Origin: Paludibacteraceae bacterium
GTDB lineage: Bacteria > Bacteroidota > Bacteroidia > Bacteroidales > Paludibacteraceae
Length of the DNA stretch: 18,694 nt
Direction: 5' to 3'
NCBI GenBank assembly: GCA_017542915.1
Contig: JAFXWI010000044.1
Location: 1-18,694 of the forward strand
Position numbers and translations under genes: made by a program. Below, one piece after another: positions 1 to 7,800 of the stretch. Each line of letters starts with the position of its first letter. Position 1 is the first letter of the stretch. The notes below the pieces were generated by a model, which saw only the letters and a program-made list of their open reading frames with translations, made no database searches and was not told the origin of the DNA.

Positions 1-1
1 C

Positions 2-385
2 GAGACCAACGCTGAGGGCTACAAGGGCATCTTCGAGCAGATGATGAAAGAGTTCGGCTTCAAGTATGTTGTTTCGACGCTGCGCGAGAGCTTCAGCGCT
101 ACGTTCAACGGCTGGAAGGCGATGATCTACAACGGTAAAGAGTTCTATCAGTCCAAGCGTTACGAGATCAACCCGATCATCGACCGCGTGGGTGGTGGTG
201 ACAGCTTCTCCGGCGGTCTGATCCACGGTATGCTCAAGTATCCGGGTGACCAAGCATCAGCTCTTGAGTTCGCAGTAGCTGCTTCGGCTCTGAAGCACAC
301 CATCAACGGCGACTACAACCTCGTCAGCGAGGATGAGGTTCTGAGCCTTGCAGGTGGTAATGCTAACGGACGAGTTCAACGCTAA
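2..385 (+). CDS. kdgK: 2-keto-3-deoxygluconate kinase, PfkB family (3' part only)
   Basis: The gene runs in from the left edge; about 127 C-terminal residues are visible of a family usually about 310-350 long. The fragment contains VGGGDSFSGG, the PfkB/ribokinase C-terminal signature (normally GAGD), whose Asp is the catalytic base that activates the sugar hydroxyl, with the following glycines forming the anion hole. The sequence before it resembles the end of the nucleotide-binding lobe. PfkB kinases act on many sugars. The assignment to KDG (ATP + 2-keto-3-deoxygluconate to KDPG) rests on the next gene, a KDPG aldolase 38 bases downstream on the same strand, and on the uronate-type transporter after it. 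A fructokinase-like activity is the main alternative. Translation is cytoplasmic; promoter and start lie outside the window. Confidence 0.82.
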   Translation, partial: ETNAEGYKGIFEQMMKEFGFKYVVSTLRESFSATFNGWKAMIYNGKEFYQSKRYEINPIIDRVGGGDSFSGGLIHGMLKYPGDQASALEFAVAASALKHTINGDYNLVSEDEVLSLAGGNANGRVQR

Positions 386-386
386 T

Positions 387-415
387 CTGAAAACTGAATA
401 CTGAATTCTGAAAGC
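387..415 (+). repeat. Degenerate heptad tandem repeat after kdgK stop
   Basis: Four consecutive 7-base units of the form ctgaaNN, plus one extra base, start two bases after the TAA stop at 383-385 and fill most of the gap to the aldolase gene. The first five positions are the same in all four units and only the last two vary. It is the first of several short intergenic repeats with period 7-9 in this window. Confidence 0.75.
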
Positions 416-423
416 TTAAAATT

Positions 424-1092
424 ATGGCAAAGTTTGATAAATTCCAGGTGATGGCGAAGATTGCCGCTGCACCTATGGTTCCTGTGTTCTATCACAAGGA
501 CGTGGAAGTTTGTAAGAACGTGATTAAGGCTTGCTACGAAGGCGGCGTGCGTGCGTTCGAGTTCACCAACCGTGGCGATTTCGCACACGAGGTATTCGGC
601 GAACTGAGCAAGTGGGTTGCTAAAGAGTGCCCGGAGTTGGCACTCGGTATCGGTAGCGTTGTGGACGCTCCGACCGCAGCTCTGTACTTGCAGTTAGGCG
701 CTAACTTCGTCGTTGGTCCGTTGTTCAACAAGGATATTGCGGTGGTTTGTAACCGTCGTTGCGTGACGTATTGTCCGGGTTGCTTGACACCGAGCGAGAT
801 CGGTGCAGCACAGGAAGTTGGTTGCGACTTTACGAAGGTGTTCCCGGGCGACGTTGTTGGTCCGAACCTCGTGAAGGGTCTGATGGCTCCGATGCCGTGG
901 TCGAAGATCATGGTTACCGGTGGTGTAGCTCCGGAGAAAGAGAACCTTGAGAAATGGTTCGCAGCTGGTGTTTACTGCGTTGGTATGGGATCGAAACTCT
1001 TCCCGAGCGACAAAGTAAAAGCCGGAGACTGGAAGTACGTTACCGACAAGTGCAAAGAGTGTTTTGAAATCATCGCGGCTTGCCGCAAGTAA
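424..1092 (+). CDS. eda: 2-dehydro-3-deoxyphosphogluconate (KDPG) aldolase
   Basis: Class I aldolase of the KDPG/KHG family, 222 aa against about 210-225 usual. It cleaves KDPG to pyruvate and glyceraldehyde-3-phosphate, the last step of uronate and Entner-Doudoroff catabolism, in the cytoplasm; many members also act on 4-hydroxy-2-oxoglutarate. Visible landmarks are the early strand FEFTNRG with Glu46 and Arg50 (matching E45/R49 of the E. coli enzyme), the CPGCLTPSE segment around Pro118, and the Schiff-base lysine in FTKVFPG (Lys138). The late strand MVTGGV then supplies the phosphate-binding glycines. The ATG at 424 is preceded by an A/T-rich stretch without Shine-Dalgarno, normal for Bacteroidota. 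It is almost certainly co-transcribed with the kinase upstream and the transporter 45 bases downstream. Confidence 0.93.
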   Translation: MAKFDKFQVMAKIAAAPMVPVFYHKDVEVCKNVIKACYEGGVRAFEFTNRGDFAHEVFGELSKWVAKECPELALGIGSVVDAPTAALYLQLGANFVVGPLFNKDIAVVCNRRCVTYCPGCLTPSEIGAAQEVGCDFTKVFPGDVVGPNLVKGLMAPMPWSKIMVTGGVAPEKENLEKWFAAGVYCVGMGSKLFPSDKVKAGDWKYVTDKCKECFEIIAACRK

Positions 1093-1095
1093 CTC

Positions 1096-1128
1096 GTAAT
1101 AACGTCATAACGTAATTACGTAATAACG
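1096..1128 (+). repeat. Degenerate octad tandem repeat after eda stop
   Basis: Four 8-base units related to gtaataac (units 1 and 4 identical, 2 and 3 differing by one or two bases) plus one base. They start three bases after the eda stop codon and occupy most of the 45-base gap before the transporter gene. The stop context itself (gtaac) resembles the unit, so the repeat may have grown out of the gene end. Confidence 0.72.
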
Positions 1129-1137
1129 AAAAAAATT

Positions 1138-2574
1138 ATGAGTAAAAAAGATATTATGACCAACTGGCGTTGGGTCATGTGTGCGATGCTTTTCTTCGCC
1201 ACCACGGTTAACTACATGGACCGTCAGGTGCTGTCGTTGACCTTCAAAGAGTTTATTCAGCCTGAGTTCCACTGGACCGACTCCGACTACGGAACGATTA
1301 CCGGTGTGTTCTCTATCGCGTACGCTATCTTCTGCCTCTTCGCCGGTAAGTTCATCGACTGGATGGGCACGAAGAAAGGTTACCTCTGGGCGATCATCGT
1401 TTGGTCCTTAGGTGCCGTTATGCACGCCGGTTGCGGCTGGGTAACCGAGCAGGTTGTTGGCTTGGAGAGCAAGGCAGCGCTGTTGGAAGCTACCGGAACG
1501 ATAGTAAGTACCATCTCAATGGTGAGTGTGTACTTGTTCCTGTTCTGCCGTTTGGTTTTGGGTCTTGGTGAAGCAGGTAACTTCCCTGCTGCTATCAAGG
1601 TAACCGCAGAGTATTTCCCGAAGAAAGACCGTGCGTTCGCTACCGCCCTGTTCAACGCAGGTGCGTCGGTGGGCGCACTCGCTGCTCCGGCTACTATTCC
1701 TCTGTTGGCAAAGAGCCTCGGATGGGAGATGGCGTTCATCATCATCGGTGCGCTTGGTTTCATTTGGGCCGGTATCTGGATCTTTGTCTATGACAAACCG
1801 GAGGAGTCCGCTCATGTGAACGAGGCTGAGCTCGAATATATCCACCAAGACGAGAAAGACGCTCCGAAGCAAGAGGCTAAGGAAGAGAAGCAGATGAGCT
1901 TCGCTGAGGCTTTCAAGCACAAACAGACTTGGTCGTTTGCGTTTGGTAAGTTCATGACCGACGGCGTTTGGTGGTTCTTCCTCTTCTGGGCGCCGGCTTA
2001 TTTCCAAGATCAGTTCGGTATTAAGGCTTCTGATCCGCAAGGTATTGCGTTGATTTTCACGCTGTACGCGATCGTCACGGTGATCTCGCTGTTCGGAGGC
2101 TATCTGCCGAAGATCTTCGTAGAGAAGAAAGGAATGGAGCCGTACGCTGGTCGTATGAGAGCTATGTTGATCTTTGCGTTCTTCCCGATCTTCGCGCTGT
2201 TCGCTCAGCCGCTCGGTGGAGTCTATGGTCCTTGGGCAGTAGCTATCATCATCGGTATTGTGGGCGCTGCTCACCAGAGCTGGAGTGCCAATATCTTCTC
2301 CACCACTGGTGACATGTTCCCGAAATCAGCTGTGGCTACAATCACCGGTATCGGTGCGATGGCAGGTGGTGTGGGTTCGTTCCTGATCAATAAGGGTTCT
2401 GGTATGCTCTTCGACTACGCTGCTCAAATGGGCGAGGCGTTTAAGTTCGCAGGCTTCACCGGCAAACCCGCAGGATACATGATCATCTTCTGCATCTGCG
2501 CTGTGGCTTACCTGATCGGTTGGAGTGTTATGAAGATTTTAGTACCAAAGCATGAGCCTGTGGTACTAAAATAA
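1138..2574 (+). CDS. exuT: Hexuronate-type MFS transporter (ACS family, ExuT-like)
   Basis: Polytopic inner-membrane protein of 478 aa with the expected roughly 12 hydrophobic segments. Family marks include NYMDRQ in the first transmembrane region (residues 25-30), the MFS loop FAGKFIDWMGTKKG (68-81), and GLGEAGNFPAA (142-152) followed by AEYFPKKDRA, typical of the anion:cation symporter family that takes up glucuronate, galacturonate and related acids. A charged cytoplasmic loop (about 218-256, rich in Glu/Lys) separates the two halves. An extra stretch of about 25 residues sits between the third and fourth helices. Its place directly after kdgK and eda supports uronate or KDG import feeding the same pathway. 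The exact substrate cannot be read from sequence. The 13 C-terminal residues are echoed downstream of the stop (see repeat 2533-2643). Confidence 0.85.
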   Translation: MSKKDIMTNWRWVMCAMLFFATTVNYMDRQVLSLTFKEFIQPEFHWTDSDYGTITGVFSIAYAIFCLFAGKFIDWMGTKKGYLWAIIVWSLGAVMHAGCGWVTEQVVGLESKAALLEATGTIVSTISMVSVYLFLFCRLVLGLGEAGNFPAAIKVTAEYFPKKDRAFATALFNAGASVGALAAPATIPLLAKSLGWEMAFIIIGALGFIWAGIWIFVYDKPEESAHVNEAELEYIHQDEKDAPKQEAKEEKQMSFAEAFKHKQTWSFAFGKFMTDGVWWFFLFWAPAYFQDQFGIKASDPQGIALIFTLYAIVTVISLFGGYLPKIFVEKKGMEPYAGRMRAMLIFAFFPIFALFAQPLGGVYGPWAVAIIIGIVGAAHQSWSANIFSTTGDMFPKSAVATITGIGAMAGGVGSFLINKGSGMLFDYAAQMGEAFKFAGFTGKPAGYMIIFCICAVAYLIGWSVMKILVPKHEPVVLK

Positions 2575-2643
2575 TCGTTCGAGGGTTTATCCCGAGATAA
2601 GAAGACGCTTGTACCGAAATATGAGCCGGTGGTAGTTAAATAA
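2533..2643 (+). repeat. Diverged duplicate of the transporter 3' end
   Basis: The last 13 codons plus stop of the transporter (2533-2574, peptide KILVPKHEPVVLK) recur at 2602-2643 as an in-frame reading KTLVPKYEPVVVK followed by TAA. The spacing is 69 bases, and the DNA differs at many third positions. The 27 bases between the two copies are open in the same frame, so a read-through of the TAA at 2572-2574 would add the second tail. It may be a remnant of a paralogous transporter end left by recombination, or an old tandem duplication. Confidence 0.8.
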
Positions 2644-2667
2644 CGCGCGTACGTACGCGTATATATA
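2643..2667. other. Alternating purine-pyrimidine tract (possible Z-DNA)
   Basis: Twenty-five bases strictly alternate purine and pyrimidine. A CG/TA-rich half contains the perfect 14-base palindrome cgcgtacgtacgcg at 2646-2659, and a TA run follows. It lies between two convergent genes, just before the terminator hairpin, where positive supercoils from both transcripts would meet. Confidence 0.6.
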
Positions 2668-2670
2668 AGG

Positions 2671-2710
2671 AAAGAACCTTGCTGATTTGAGCAAGGTTCT
2701 TTTCGTTTAT
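2671..2710 (+). terminator. Intrinsic terminator between convergent genes
   Basis: A perfect 13-base-pair stem (2671-2683 with 2690-2702; arms aaagaaccttgct / agcaaggttcttt) closes a six-base loop and is followed by a T-rich run (tcgttta). It would end the kdgK-eda-exuT transcript. On the opposite strand the tail is TA-rich rather than T-rich, so termination of the acyl-CoA synthetase transcript here is possible but weaker. Confidence 0.8.
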
Positions 2711-2765
2711 CATCTCTTGGCAACTTACAGCGCCGCGAGGTTCTTTTCGTTCATCAGCTCTTTGC
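2694..2765 (-). repeat. Echo of the acyl-CoA synthetase 3' end within the terminator
   Basis: Bases 2694-2721 match 2738-2765 at 25 of 28 positions with an offset of 44. The second copy is coding (codons for ELMNEKNL near the C-terminus of the - strand synthetase). The first lies beyond its stop codon and supplies the right arm of the terminator hairpin. With the transporter tail echo next door, both genes converging here have a duplicated 3' end. Confidence 0.72.
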
Positions 2766-4632
2766 CTTCCGGCGTGTAAGCGTAGTCGATGCGGTCTTGG
2801 AAATAGGTCTCCACCTTGCCTCGTACCACTTTCATGGTCGAGTTAACGAGGTGGTTCTGTTCCGTCCAAGCTTCGCCTAAGACAGCGATCGCACTGGGCA
2901 ACCAAGCCTCAGGGAAAATACCGTCTCGGCTTCCTCCCGGGCGGTACGAGTCCACTTCGCTTTGGATCTTGAGCAGCATACACTCCTTGCCTTCACGGCT
3001 TGACTGATCTTTGCCTTGCGACTTCGCCCATGCCTGCAATGCCTCTTTGTTAGGAACCATCAGCAGGATCGTATAGGGGTCTTGGTTATTATGGAGAATA
3101 CATTGATCAACGTATATACTGCCGTCGGTAAGCGAATCCTCAAACCCTTCAGGGCTGTATTTCTCGCCGTCGGCACGGATGAGGAGCGATTTGAATCGTC
3201 CGACTACCCACAGATAACCCGGGTGCTCTTTGGTGACGTACCCCATGTCGCCGGTGTGCAACCAGCCGTCAATGATAGTAGCAGCCGTTGACTCGGGGTT
3301 CTTCCAATATCCTGCCATGACGTTCTCACCTTTAATGACGATCTCGCCGCGTTCACCGTCCGGCACGATGTTACCTTCCGCATCGCAGATCTTCAGTTCC
3401 ATCGGTTTGACGATTCGTCCGGACGAACCGAAGATAGCGCCGTCGGCTGAGTTGGAGCAGATGATCGGGGTCGCTTCACTCAGACCATAGCCTTGGAACA
3501 TCGGCATTCCCACTGCGCAGAAATAGCGTTGTAATGCGATGTCGAGTAACGCACCGCCGCCCACGAAGAACTTCATCCTGCCGCCGAAATTTTCCCTCAC
3601 GGCTTTGAAGATCAGCTTGTCAAAGAGTTTCACCAGAGGGTAACGCCAAGCGTTCTTCAGTCCGCCTCGGTTCCAATACTCGCGGTTGTACTCGATCGCG
3701 TTCTGGAGGGCGAAGTTGTACAGCTTCTCCACCATCGGACCTTTCGTCTTGATCCCTGCCTCGATGCTCTTCTTGAAATTACGAGCCAAAGCCGGTACGG
3801 ACAACATGATATGCGGTCTCACTTCGCGGATAGCCACAGGGATGTTCTTGAGCGTTGCCATGGCTGTCTTGCCCACCGGCACGGTCGCTATCGAACCGCC
3901 GTAACTCATCATCGTGTAGAAACCTGCCACGTGCGCAAAACAGTGGTCAAGCGGCAGGATGATCAGCATCACATCATCGACATCGCAATGGATGACCGAC
4001 GCGCCTTGCTCTACGTTCGCGGTGTAGTTACGGTGGGTCAGCAGAATACCTTTCGGGTCAGCCGTTGTACCGGACGTGTAACTGATGTTCGCGTAGTCGT
4101 TCGGTCCGACGGACTTGTATCGTGCCTCAAAAGATGCCGGGTCTTTGGCTAAGAGCGCATCGCCCAGTGCGATCACCTCGTCGATGCTGATCTCTTTCTC
4201 CCCGTATTGCTCCAAGGGGTCAAAGACGATCACTTTCTCCACTTTCGGACAGTCGGGCAGGATCTTCCGGATCTTCGGCAACTGCTGCTCGGAGCACATG
4301 ATAAACCGTGCGTCGGAGTGCTGCACGCGGAACAGCAGATCGCTCGCTTCCTCTAACTTGATACTCAGCGGCACATTCACACCGCCGGCATAGAGAATAC
4401 CCAATTCGCCGGTGACCCACAGGTTGCGTCCCTGGCTCAGCAACGCTACACGTTCGCCTTTTTGCAGACCCAATGCCATCATTCCGGCACCTATACGATG
4501 CGCAGCTTCGCGGGTCTCACGGAAACTGGTCTCTGTCCAAACATCGCCGATCTTCTCACGAAGAAAGACGTGTTCGCTGAATTTGTGGGTATAAAGCTCC
4601 ACAAATTCAATTATGGTCATTTTCCCGTTCAT
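2725..4632 (-). CDS. AMP-forming long-chain acyl-CoA synthetase
   Basis: ANL-superfamily adenylating enzyme of 635 aa, near the usual 550-650. It activates a fatty acid with ATP to acyl-AMP and then forms acyl-CoA, normally at the inner face of the membrane. Motifs in order: the phosphate-binding loop YTSGTTADPKG (185-195), the adenine-binding GYGLSEATP (381-389), GWLHTGD (456-462) with the ribose-binding Asp, and the hinge GRFKSLLIRADGEKYSPEGFE (478-498). A C-terminal STMKVVRGKVE carries the candidate catalytic lysine. The layout matches FAA1/long-chain types common in Bacteroidales. The ATG at 4632 shares its A with the TAA stop of the upstream pspC-like gene (TAATG), which suggests translational coupling; an internal ATG four codons in is a possible alternative start. 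The substrate chain length is inferred. Confidence 0.88.
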   Translation of the reverse strand: MNGKMTIIEFVELYTHKFSEHVFLREKIGDVWTETSFRETREAAHRIGAGMMALGLQKGERVALLSQGRNLWVTGELGILYAGGVNVPLSIKLEEASDLLFRVQHSDARFIMCSEQQLPKIRKILPDCPKVEKVIVFDPLEQYGEKEISIDEVIALGDALLAKDPASFEARYKSVGPNDYANISYTSGTTADPKGILLTHRNYTANVEQGASVIHCDVDDVMLIILPLDHCFAHVAGFYTMMSYGGSIATVPVGKTAMATLKNIPVAIREVRPHIMLSVPALARNFKKSIEAGIKTKGPMVEKLYNFALQNAIEYNREYWNRGGLKNAWRYPLVKLFDKLIFKAVRENFGGRMKFFVGGGALLDIALQRYFCAVGMPMFQGYGLSEATPIICSNSADGAIFGSSGRIVKPMELKICDAEGNIVPDGERGEIVIKGENVMAGYWKNPESTAATIIDGWLHTGDMGYVTKEHPGYLWVVGRFKSLLIRADGEKYSPEGFEDSLTDGSIYVDQCILHNNQDPYTILLMVPNKEALQAWAKSQGKDQSSREGKECMLLKIQSEVDSYRPGGSRDGIFPEAWLPSAIAVLGEAWTEQNHLVNSTMKVVRGKVETYFQDRIDYAYTPEGKELMNEKNLAAL

Positions 4633-4859
4633 TATTCGACTACTTGTGCATCTTCGTAGTGGTCGTTGCGATCAGCTTCGGGGATCAGCAACAATAAAAT
4701 GATGTACAGCAGCAATCCCGGGAAGGCTGCGCTGAAGAGCGATAACACTGCGTATAGGACGCGCACTAATGTCGGGTCAACATCAAAATAATCGGCGATT
4801 CCGCCGCACACGCCCGCCAAGACCTTGTTGGCGGAACGAACTAATTTCTTTTTTGCCAT
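4632..4859 (-). CDS. PspC-domain small membrane protein
   Basis: A 75-residue protein that is essentially one PspC domain. It has a basic N-terminus, then VLAGVCGGIADYFDVDPTLVR (about 13-33), the family's most conserved segment, then a long hydrophobic helix pair (about 34-60) and an acidic tail. PspC proteins act in envelope-stress (phage-shock) responses in Proteobacteria; in Bacteroidota the small stand-alone form is common and its role is not settled. It starts one base after the tamB stop codon (TAA, T, ATG) and its own stop overlaps the start of the acyl-CoA synthetase. It is therefore embedded in a three-gene operon and very likely reads from the tamB promoter. Confidence 0.88.
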   Translation of the reverse strand: MAKKKLVRSANKVLAGVCGGIADYFDVDPTLVRVLYAVLSLFSAAFPGLLLYIILLLLIPEADRNDHYEDAQVVE

Positions 4860-4860
4860 A

Positions 4861-7800
4861 TTATTTTTGTTTTTGTTTGTCTTTCAGTTCTTTTTTGTCT
4901 TTGCGTTTGGTGGAAGGCCAGTTAAAATCTTTCTTCCACATGAAACCGACGCCTTGTATCGTGGTCGCCTGACGGAGAGAATACTTGTCCACGGTGTGCG
5001 TGTATCCTTTCAGTCGCCACTGTCCGTCTTCGGTCAGCAGCAGCTCCACATCCAGATCGCCGAAGAACGGCTGGTTCGAGACGTCGTTGTACCGGTAGCC
5101 GAAGTTACCGTTGATGATCAGTCGGTCAACAGGTTGCAGCTGGAACTGTGCCTCGTATTCCTGACTCGCGTTCGCGCCTTCTCCGTCCGAACGGATAGCA
5201 ACACCGAGCGTCAAAATATTGGTCAGTTTGGACAACCATGCGTTGATCTGACTCGTCACGGTGGACGAGAGCAGCGAGTAAGTTGAGTTGAGGGTCGCGT
5301 ACTGCGAGTTAGCCATGTAATCGGGCGTGAAGAACCGTCCGAAGACAAGCAGGTAGATCACCTGCCTCATCAGCATCTCATCCGTGTTGATCACCTGACG
5401 CACCTGTTGCTGGATCGACTGATCGCTCATCGGGAACTCCAATGAGAAATTGAGGGTCGGGTTATTGAGCAAGCCGCTCAGGTGCATACAGGTCAGCACC
5501 GGGACGTTCGTTCGTGTGGTGGCCAACTGATCCACCTCTTCGCCGAACAGGTCTTTGAGGTTCGCCGTCACGCGGTATTTGGCAGTCACGTTCAGCTGCG
5601 GATTAGTGGGGTCACCGGAGAAGACGATCGTCGAACCGTCACCTATGGTGAACTCCTTACGGATCACGTTCGCTACGGTGTATGAGAGTGTTCCGCGGGC
5701 GATGTCATAGGTGCCTAAGAGCCGCACGTCACCCGTGTTCGTGTCATACGTCAGACGCAGACCTCCGCTGCCTCGGGCTTGGATGATGTCGCCGTTACGC
5801 TCACCTAAAACCAACTGGAACTGCAACATCGGGTTTATGTCGAGCCCTAACTGCAGCAGACATCGGCCTGAAGGCTTCGCCGCTTTCTGCAGCAGCTCTT
5901 TCGCAGGGGTGTCGATGTTATCCAAGTCATGCTCCTCTATCGAGTCGGTCTGCTCCTCGGGGTGCTCCACGAAATGGATGAAGTTCGTCTCGTACGCCGT
6001 GGACACATTATCGATACTCAGCCGGAATGTCGAGTTACGGGCTGTCTCCGCATTCGCTTCCACACGTATATCCTCCTCACTGCCGGTAACATCCACTTTG
6101 CCGTTTGCATAGACCTTACCGCGCAACATCTGCCCTTGACGGTCGTCGTCAAAGACGATCGCTTCATGCGCCTCTACATGCAGATCCAAATTGAAATCGC
6201 GGAACTGGTTGTGGGTGATCTTGCCGTGCAAATCTAAGGGGTTGCCCTCTTTGTCGGTCAGATGAATATTCGGGAAATTGATCGACGTGGAGTCCATGAC
6301 GATGGTGTCTTCGTGGATCGTGTATCGTGCGCCTGTCCACGGCAGCGTGAGCGAAGCCTCTTTCGCAGCTGCACGAACGAGCACATACGTGTTGCCTTTA
6401 TTGCCGCCAACAACCACCTTGCCGGTCGCTGTTCCCGTCAGGTCGGTCAGCACGGTGGACGTCCAGTGGTTCACAAAATCCAGCGGCACACCATTGGCTT
6501 GCATATCTAAGTTCCATGTACCCGTCCCGTCAAACAGTGCCTTGCCGTCCAAGTCCACTAATTTCTTCTCATTCCGCGCCACATCCGCATGGAAATGCAG
6601 CGAGTCGTCTATATGCAGATCCACTTCCGCATCGCCGAACCAACAGTCGTTCAGACCCATCGAATCCACATGGATCGTCGTCTCCACATTCGGCTTTTTC
6701 AAGGTGTTGGTCACTTGCGCCTTACCCGTCAGCAGACCTTGGAACATGATCGTCTGAACCGGCAGCAGGAACGGTACGACGTACCCTGCATTGATCTTCT
6801 GCAAGTCCACTTCGAGGGTGTCTTTGGCATGACGGGACGCAATACCATGCGCCCTGAGATGCTGTCCGCCGCCCTCAAAAGCAAAATGCTCCACTTGTAT
6901 CGTTGTGTCCGCTGCACACCACGTCAGACGGCTGTCCGACAAACTATAGACCGAGTCGCGCAGCAACAACATGCTCGGCATAAAATGCACATCTATCAAC
7001 GGCTGATCCGCGTACCGCGCAAAATGCGTCACGCATCGCAGATCGCCGCCGTAGTTACCGGCTCGCTGTGCTGCCACCAGCACTTTGTTACGCTCTCTGT
7101 TACTCAGTCCGTCGCTCAGCGCACGCTGTAGCTGACGAGGCGTCAACTCTCTCCAGCCTTCCGGTAACATCTCATCCACATCGGACTGCTGTCTAAGCGT
7201 CAGATGCGTCAGCAGCGAGTCATGGTACGCCAAGCACGAGAGCACGGTTTGCATCTGCATCGCTTCGGCAGAAACGGAGAAAGCCAGACCCGAACCCTGA
7301 CCGCCCTTATGACGGAGGGTGTCTATCGTATTGAGTGTCATCGTGATATCGTGTACCGGCGTACTGCCTGCTCGCACTCCGGGCGCAAAGAACCGCATCT
7401 CCAACGACGGCTCTTCGCCTTCCTCGATCCGCGCATCCAAGGTCAGCGTCGGATGATCGCTCAGCGTGATAGGAGCCGTGTACAGACGTTGGATGTCACG
7501 CAGACGCTGACCGTCCGCACGCATTGAGAGCGACACCGGTAACCACTCTTCCTTCGGAGCCGCTACAGCCGACGGCAAGTAATGATGCATCATCGACTGA
7601 ACAGCCGTTGGGATGTCTTTGTATCGGAAAATACCGTCCGCTTGCGCCATCAGATAATCCGACCGAAGCGTGAACGACTTATAGTGTCCCGTCTCGCCGG
7701 AAGCCATCAGCGTCAGCTGTTTCATGAGGATCGAATCCTGACTCGTTGCCACGAAAAGCGAATCAAGTACCATGTATCCGCTGATCCGGTCAGTCTCGGA

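Noticed and set aside
2508..2723. Small - strand open frame across the convergent junction
   Set aside because: It reads antisense through the transporter end, its echo and the terminator; it is explained by the duplicated tail.
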